A DNA stretch of 18,030 nt from JAHJCL01 sp964504075 (lineage in GTDB: Bacteria; Patescibacteriota; Minisyncoccia; Minisyncoccales; DG-74-3), in contig CAZDCT010000010.1 of NCBI GenBank assembly GCA_964504075.1, positions 1 through 18,030 of the forward strand, read 5' to 3'. Below are positions 14,084 to 18,030 of the stretch, one piece after another. Both the position numbers and the translations under genes were made by a program. Every line of letters starts with the position of its first letter. The stretch's first letter is position 1. Under the pieces are notes generated by a model that saw nothing but the letters and a program-made list of their open reading frames with translations, ran no database searches and was not told the origin of the DNA.

Positions 14084-15349
14084 TTAGTCAAGATTAAGCT
14101 CAAGTTTAATTTTCTCATCATTCTGAGGAACATTTTTAACCCAAAAAGGCCAAAACTGAACTGAAGAAGTTTCAATTTGAGGATAATTTTTTAAATAAAA
14201 TTCGGTTTCATCAAAAGACTTTCCTTTTAGGTCTTGTTTTAAATTGATTTCATTAATATCAGAATAAATTTTGGATCTAGCCCTCAAATCAAATCTAATC
14301 TTGCCCGAATCAAAGTCTATGTCTACTAAATCATAATTTAAATCTAAGCTTTCTTGATAAATCTTTTTATCAGTGGAAATCTGAGATGAAATAAAATTAA
14401 TAATAAAATCCTTTACATCATCAGCTTTAAAAACTAATGCTGAGGACTCTGCTTTTATTCGAAAAATAAACTTATCTGCCTCTTCTCCAGCTGCAACCGA
14501 AGAAAAAACCACAGGAGTCTTTGTTTCTATTGCTTGTTCTAATAAAAGATATTCAGATGAAATCTTTTCATTCAATTCAACCAAACACTCGTCTATCGCT
14601 TTTTTCTCTAAGCTGTTTTTTGCTTCATCTAAATCTTTTTGGCTAACCTCAGAAACTTCTGTTTTAAGACCTCCAGACATTGATTGGAAAGATTTTCCAT
14701 AAAAAAATGTGTAGTGAGCAGTGCCAGCAAATCCAGGAATAGAAAAAGTAGATGGTCCAATATTAAAATCTTCTCCTGGTTGATCTGCTCTTACTTGAAC
14801 ATCTAAAAACCCTGGGACTAATTCTTCTTTCTCATAATGGCCTCCGGGAACTGTTATTTTTTTTGTTATCCTAAATAATTTTCCCTCAGTAGACATAAAT
14901 CGAGTATTAACTACTAATGTTTGAGGCGAGGTTGAATAAGTATTATAAACACGAATTACACCCAATGCTTTACTTTCCTTAGGGGTTGTAGCAGTTGCTT
15001 CAAACTCTTCAAAAATTATTTTTTCAGCTGTATAAAGTTTTCCTGGAATAGCTAAAGAAGAATAATCAACATTGTTTAAATTTTTATCAACTATTAGGTC
15101 TGTTTCAAAGCTTAAAATCTCTGATTTTGGATAGATTACTATTGTTGCTTTGGGAAGATAAAAATAACAAAAAGCCCCAATTAAAATTAAAATAAAAAAC
15201 AAAGCCATTGGTCTTGCCTTCAAAGAAAGAAAATTGGTCTCGGGTAAAGACAATTCAAATTGTGGTTTTTTCTCTGAATCTTCTTCTTCCAAAACCTCTA
15301 TTTCTTCTATCTTATCTGGTGGCAGAATATCAAATATTTTCTTTGCCAT
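14084..15349 (-). CDS. Single-pass surface protein, possibly baseplate-J-like
   Basis: Function unknown. Of 421 residues: an acidic cytoplasmic N-terminus (1-45, with IEEIEVLEEEDSE), one transmembrane helix (about 48-65) and a large outer part rich in beta strands. Conserved-looking patches include RVYNTYSTSPQTLVVNTRF, TVPGGHYEKEELVPG and NIGPSTFSIPGFAG. I recall similar proteins in other CPR genomes, sometimes annotated as baseplate J/gp47-like; that relation is from memory and weak, and no phage genes surround it. It begins the ribosomal unit behind a leaderless extended -10 promoter and lies 29 bases before infA, so it may be expressed at high, growth-linked levels. Confidence 0.75.
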   Translation of the reverse strand: MAKKIFDILPPDKIEEIEVLEEEDSEKKPQFELSLPETNFLSLKARPMALFFILILIGAFCYFYLPKATIVIYPKSEILSFETDLIVDKNLNNVDYSSLAIPGKLYTAEKIIFEEFEATATTPKESKALGVIRVYNTYSTSPQTLVVNTRFMSTEGKLFRITKKITVPGGHYEKEELVPGFLDVQVRADQPGEDFNIGPSTFSIPGFAGTAHYTFFYGKSFQSMSGGLKTEVSEVSQKDLDEAKNSLEKKAIDECLVELNEKISSEYLLLEQAIETKTPVVFSSVAAGEEADKFIFRIKAESSALVFKADDVKDFIINFISSQISTDKKIYQESLDLNYDLVDIDFDSGKIRFDLRARSKIYSDINEINLKQDLKGKSFDETEFYLKNYPQIETSSVQFWPFWVKNVPQNDEKIKLELNLD

Positions 15350-15355
15350 TTTTCA

Positions 15356-15364
15356 AGTATATCA
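15356..15364 (-). promoter_or_regulatory. Extended -10 promoter, leaderless, ahead of the surface-protein/infA unit
   Basis: Minus-strand TGATATACT: a TG one base before TATACT, i.e. an extended -10 element, with no good -35 box. The -10 ends 6 bases before the ATG at 15349, so the transcript should be leaderless. It is the only promoter candidate seen ahead of infA and the ribosomal genes. Confidence 0.55.
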
Positions 15365-15374
15365 TAAAAAATTA

Positions 15375-15408
15375 TTTATTTTAAAACAGCCCGAATTCTT
15401 CTAACTCC
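15375..15408 (-). repeat. Second copy of the alaS 3' end
   Basis: This 34-base stretch matches the alaS tail at 15447-15480 at 32 of 34 positions, with an offset of 72 bases. Read on the minus strand it encodes GVRRIRAVLK and a TAA stop; the true gene ends GVRRIRAILK. One difference is silent, the other changes I to V. It is not part of an open gene. Confidence 0.9.
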
Positions 15409-15443
15409 CGAGCAACAGCGAAGGAGTAAGAAGAAGTCTGTTT
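15384..15443 (-). terminator. Imperfect hairpin after alaS
   Basis: Arms TTCTTCTAACTCC (15396-15408) and GGAGTAAGAAGAA (15423-15435) pair at 12 of 13 positions around a 14-base loop; an outer AAACAG/CTGTTT pair (15384-15389, 15438-15443) extends it past an internal loop. It begins 5 bases after the alaS stop and is followed on the minus strand by AT-rich sequence with a run of T, which fits a terminator. The left arm is the duplicated alaS tail, and the right arm is a degenerate inverted copy of it. Confidence 0.55.
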
Positions 15444-15446
15444 ATT

Positions 15447-15480
15447 TTTATTTTAAAATAGCCCGAATTCTTCTAACGCC
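15447..15480 (-). repeat. alaS 3' end, parent copy of the duplicated tail
   Basis: The 34 bases that close the alaS gene, including its TAA. They are repeated at 15375-15408 with two differences. Confidence 0.9.
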
Positions 15481-17139
15481 TGACCCAGAGGATTCTTCTT
15501 TAATAATCTTAAACTCTCCCAACTCTGAAGTTCTTATGACATGAGGACCGGCACAAATTTCTTTAGAAAAACTACCGATCAAGTAAACATTAACTTTATT
15601 AGGGTACTTGTTTTTAAAAAAAGCTAAAGCTCCCGATTTCATTGCTTTTTCATAACTCATTTCCTCTTTCTTGATTTTTAAATCTTGTTTAATTTTCTGA
15701 TTGACTAAAGTTTCAACTTTCTTTATTTCAGTTTCAGTCATTTTTTTAGAATAAGAAAAATCAAATCTCAATCTCTCAGCAGTAATATCAGAACCCATTT
15801 GCTCAACCCCTTCTCCTAAAACCTCTCTTAATGCTTGATGAAGTAAATGAGTAGCTGTATGAAGTTTTATTGATTCATACCCAGCTTGTTTTCCAATTCC
15901 TCCAAACTTTTTTTCTATTCCTGCCCGAGAAATCTGTTGGTGTTTCTTAAAAGCACTGTTAAAACCTTGCTTATCTACTTTAAGATCTTTTTGCTCAGCT
16001 AATTCAGTTGTCAATTCCAAAGGAAAGCCATAAGTATCATAAAGATGAAAAGCATCAATTCCTGAAATGTTACCTTTTAATGAAATTTTTTCAAATTGTT
16101 TTAACCCCTTGACAAGAGCTTTTTCAAACTTCTCTCCCTCATTTTGAATAACAGTCATGATATCTGCTTCCTTTGATTTAATTTCAGGATAAATGTCTTG
16201 ATAGATTTCAACAACCTTAGGAACTAAACCAATTAAAAAATTATTGGGCAATCCAAGTATTTTTTCTAAACCAATTATTCTTCTTATTAAACGACGTAAA
16301 ATATATCCCCTATCTTTGTTAGAGGGCAAAATACCTTCTGAAATTAAAAAGGTGCAAGCTTTAATGTGGTCAGAAATAATTCTTTTAGCTCTTTCGAGAG
16401 AAGAGCTTTGCTCTTTGAACTTTCCTGAAATCTCTTTCATTATTGGTTCAAACAAATCTGTTTCAAAAATGGATGGTTTATTTTGGATTACTTTAACCAA
16501 TCTTTCCAAACCAAGCCCTGTGTCTACTCCTTTTTGTTCTAAAGGACTTAATTTCCCATGCTTATCTCTAAAATATTCATTAAACACCAGATTCCAAATC
16601 TCAAGCTTTTTATAATAAATCTCTACTGTTGGTCCGCAAGGACCTTCTAAGCCAGTGGGTCCCCAAAAATTCTCCTCTCTAGGCATTTTTTTGATCTTGC
16701 TTTCTGGAATTCCTAATTTTTTCAAAATTGAAAATGATTCTTTGTCAAAAGGAGTCTTTTTATCTCCTTCAAAAATAGTAAAATAGCATTCCTTTTTATT
16801 CAACTTCAATTCTTCAAACAAAAAACAAAAGGCTAATTTAATCGCCTCTTCTTTAAAATAATCACCAAAGCTAAAATTGCCCAACATTTCAAAAAATGTC
16901 AAATGAATCTTATCTCCAATTCTGTCAATATCAGAGGTTCTAAAACTTTGCTGACAAGAAACAACTTTATTACCATAAGGAGAGGGTTCTCCCAAAAAGT
17001 ATTGCTTAAATTGCTGCATTCCAGCTGTAGTCAAAAGAACGCTTGGGTCATCGGGAATAAGCGAAGAAGAAACCACGATCTTGTGTCCATTTTTCTCAAA
17101 AAATCTTAAAAAATTCTCCCTTAGTTTATTTGAGTTCAT
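15448..17139 (-). CDS. alaS: Alanyl-tRNA synthetase, reduced (no beta-barrel or C-Ala domain)
   Basis: Charges tRNA-Ala and clears mischarged products. Only 563 residues against about 870 in E. coli. The class II catalytic core is intact (SSSLIPDDPSVLLTTAGMQQ, FEMLGNFSFGDYFKEEAI, NFWGPTGLEGPCGP, GVDTGLGLERL), followed by the helical tRNA-recognition domain. The editing site is present: H427-TAT-H431 and C529-AGP-H533. Two parts are missing: the beta-barrel segment that normally carries a FYAESGGQ-like motif between these domains (the sequence passes from FGGIGKQAG straight to LHTATH), and everything after the editing domain, including C-Ala. It ends GVRRIRAILK. It starts 10 bases after mnmA. 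Confidence 0.96.
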   Translation of the reverse strand: MNSNKLRENFLRFFEKNGHKIVVSSSLIPDDPSVLLTTAGMQQFKQYFLGEPSPYGNKVVSCQQSFRTSDIDRIGDKIHLTFFEMLGNFSFGDYFKEEAIKLAFCFLFEELKLNKKECYFTIFEGDKKTPFDKESFSILKKLGIPESKIKKMPREENFWGPTGLEGPCGPTVEIYYKKLEIWNLVFNEYFRDKHGKLSPLEQKGVDTGLGLERLVKVIQNKPSIFETDLFEPIMKEISGKFKEQSSSLERAKRIISDHIKACTFLISEGILPSNKDRGYILRRLIRRIIGLEKILGLPNNFLIGLVPKVVEIYQDIYPEIKSKEADIMTVIQNEGEKFEKALVKGLKQFEKISLKGNISGIDAFHLYDTYGFPLELTTELAEQKDLKVDKQGFNSAFKKHQQISRAGIEKKFGGIGKQAGYESIKLHTATHLLHQALREVLGEGVEQMGSDITAERLRFDFSYSKKMTETEIKKVETLVNQKIKQDLKIKKEEMSYEKAMKSGALAFFKNKYPNKVNVYLIGSFSKEICAGPHVIRTSELGEFKIIKEESSGSGVRRIRAILK

Positions 17140-17149
17140 AGTTTGAAAA

Positions 17150-18030
17150 TTATTTTATTACTCCTCCTCCTAAAACTTCATTTTCTTTGTAAAAAACAAC
17201 TGACTGTCCAGGAGTTATCGCCCTTTGAGCTTTTAGAAATTTAACCTTAATACTTCTTCCAGACTTATCAACAATAGCCTTACTTCCTTTATGTCTATAC
17301 CTAATTTTAACTGAAACAGTTGTTGGGAATTTCGGCTTTTTTCCTGAAATCCAGTTTACTTTTTTAAGTGTTAACTCCTTGTTATATAAATCTTTTTCGT
17401 TCTGACTAACCACCAAAGCATTTCTTTTGAAATCTAATTTTAATACATAATAGGGTTTTGGACCTGGTATTCGTATATTTTTTCTCTGACCAATCGTATA
17501 TAAACTTAATCCAGAATGCTGACCAATTATTTTCCCATCAATATCTAAAATAGGACCCGTTTTTAAGGATAAATGTTTTTTAATAAACTGTCCAAAATTA
17601 TTTTCAATAAAACAAATGTCTTCAGATTCTTTTCTAACTAATTTTAAAATGCCAAGCCTTTTAGCCATCTTTCTAACTTCTTTCTTGGTATAATTTCCGA
17701 CTGGAAATAAAATTCTCTTAAGTTGCTTTTGATTTAGGGTCCAAAGAAAATAACTTTGATCTTTTGATTTATCTTTTCCTTTCAATAACCTATATCCTGT
17801 TCCTTGTTTCTTATTTCTTGTTTCTTGTTTTCTCGCATAGTGTCCTGTTGCAAAATAATCTGATTTAAGCTTTAAGGCTTTATTAAAAAACAAACCAAAT
17901 TTTATCTCTTGATTACATTTAATACAAGGATTAGGAGTTATGCCCCTTTGATATTCTTTTAAAAAATAATCAATTATTTTCTTTTGAAATTCTTTATGAA
18001 AATCAAAAACCAAAAAAGGAATGTTTAAAT
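17150..18030 (-). CDS. mnmA: tRNA 2-thiouridylase MnmA, 5' end outside window
   Basis: Makes the 2-thiouridine of U34 in tRNA-Lys, -Glu and -Gln. The reading frame is open to the window edge (LNIPFLVFDFHKEF), so the first codons and the N-terminal PP-loop ATP-binding motif lie beyond 18030; the TTG at 18013 is not the start. Visible: catalytic cysteine in TPNPCIKCNQEIKFG, ATGHYAR, KDQSYFLWTL, the second catalytic cysteine in SEDICFIE, GQHSGLSLYTIGQRK, and the C-terminal beta-barrel with YRHKG and AITPGQSVVFY. The loop after ATGHYAR is longer than usual and is encoded by a heptamer array. alaS follows after 10 bases. Confidence 0.96.
   Translation of the reverse strand, partial: LNIPFLVFDFHKEFQKKIIDYFLKEYQRGITPNPCIKCNQEIKFGLFFNKALKLKSDYFATGHYARKQETRNKKQGTGYRLLKGKDKSKDQSYFLWTLNQKQLKRILFPVGNYTKKEVRKMAKRLGILKLVRKESEDICFIENNFGQFIKKHLSLKTGPILDIDGKIIGQHSGLSLYTIGQRKNIRIPGPKPYYVLKLDFKRNALVVSQNEKDLYNKELTLKKVNWISGKKPKFPTTVSVKIRYRHKGSKAIVDKSGRSIKVKFLKAQRAITPGQSVVFYKENEVLGGGVIK
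17793..17827. repeat. Heptamer tandem array inside mnmA
   Basis: Plus-strand units TATCCTG, TTCCTTG, TTTCTTA, TTTCTTG, TTTCTTG: five copies of a TTTCTTG-like heptamer, the last four being close matches. It encodes KQETRNKKQGTGYR, a lengthened loop between the conserved ATGHYAR and YRLLKG parts of MnmA. Confidence 0.85.

Noticed and set aside
16244..16615. Plus-strand open frame of 123 codons opposite alaS
   Set aside because: Lies wholly within the conserved AlaRS catalytic and tRNA-recognition region and has no recognisable motif.
1..18030. CRISPR array, insertion sequence or prophage
   Set aside because: No spaced direct repeats of 20-40 bases, no transposase or integrase, and no terminal inverted repeats with target duplications were seen; the baseplate-like protein stands alone.
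1..18030. Recoded TGA as in some CPR lineages
   Set aside because: gatC, frr and infA end in TGA at the expected family length and no conserved protein has an internal TGA.

Overview
The window is a slow-growing-type, AT-rich bacterial core-genome segment that looks like a member of the Candidate Phyla Radiation (Patescibacteria), most likely a Parcubacteria-like lineage. This placement is inference. It rests on unusually short versions of universal proteins (AlaRS, ProRS, RpoA, uL13), a GatCAB amidotransferase, a lysine-rich extension on uS9, tight gene packing with 1-14 base overlaps, and lineage-typical proteins: a PEGA-domain membrane protein, a Cas4-like PD-(D/E)XK nuclease and a large single-pass surface protein. 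Stops used are TAA, TGA and TAG, so the code is the standard bacterial one. All genes but one are on the minus strand.

Reading in the direction of transcription (right to left): a partial mnmA and alaS (tRNA thiolation and alanyl-tRNA synthesis) end in a curious duplicated and inverted copy of the alaS tail. A leaderless extended -10 promoter then opens a long unit: a membrane-anchored surface protein, infA, rpmJ, rpsM, rpsK, rpsD, rpoA, rplQ, rplM, rpsI (translation initiation, ribosomal proteins and RNA polymerase alpha). This closes at a clean GC-rich hairpin that sits against the promoter of a leaderless Cas4-like nuclease gene. That gene ends tail-to-tail, with overlapping stop codons, against the only plus-strand gene, the PEGA protein at 8519-9367.

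Divergent from the PEGA gene starts a second tight unit: mreB (copy 2), holB, frr, rseP, proS, mreB (copy 1). It mixes cell-shape actin homologues, clamp loading, ribosome recycling, site-2 proteolysis and prolyl-tRNA synthesis. It is followed by gatC, gatA and a small membrane protein with a HEPN-like tail. At the left edge a strong promoter drives a tRNA cluster: initiator tRNA-fMet(CAT), elongator tRNA-Met(CAT), tRNA-Asp(GTC).

I did not find a new multi-gene defence or mobile system; this is mostly housekeeping. The points worth a second look are smaller. (1) The initiator tRNA has changed both partners of the normally universal G18-U55 contact. (2) Three near-identical-length heptanucleotide tandem arrays lie in frame inside gatC, rseP and mnmA. 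(3) The alaS 3' end is duplicated 72 bases downstream and partly inverted. (4) RpoA has no C-terminal domain, AlaRS lacks two domains, and ProRS has a zinc ribbon where the editing domain should be. (5) Palindromic inserts lie in the uS9 extension.
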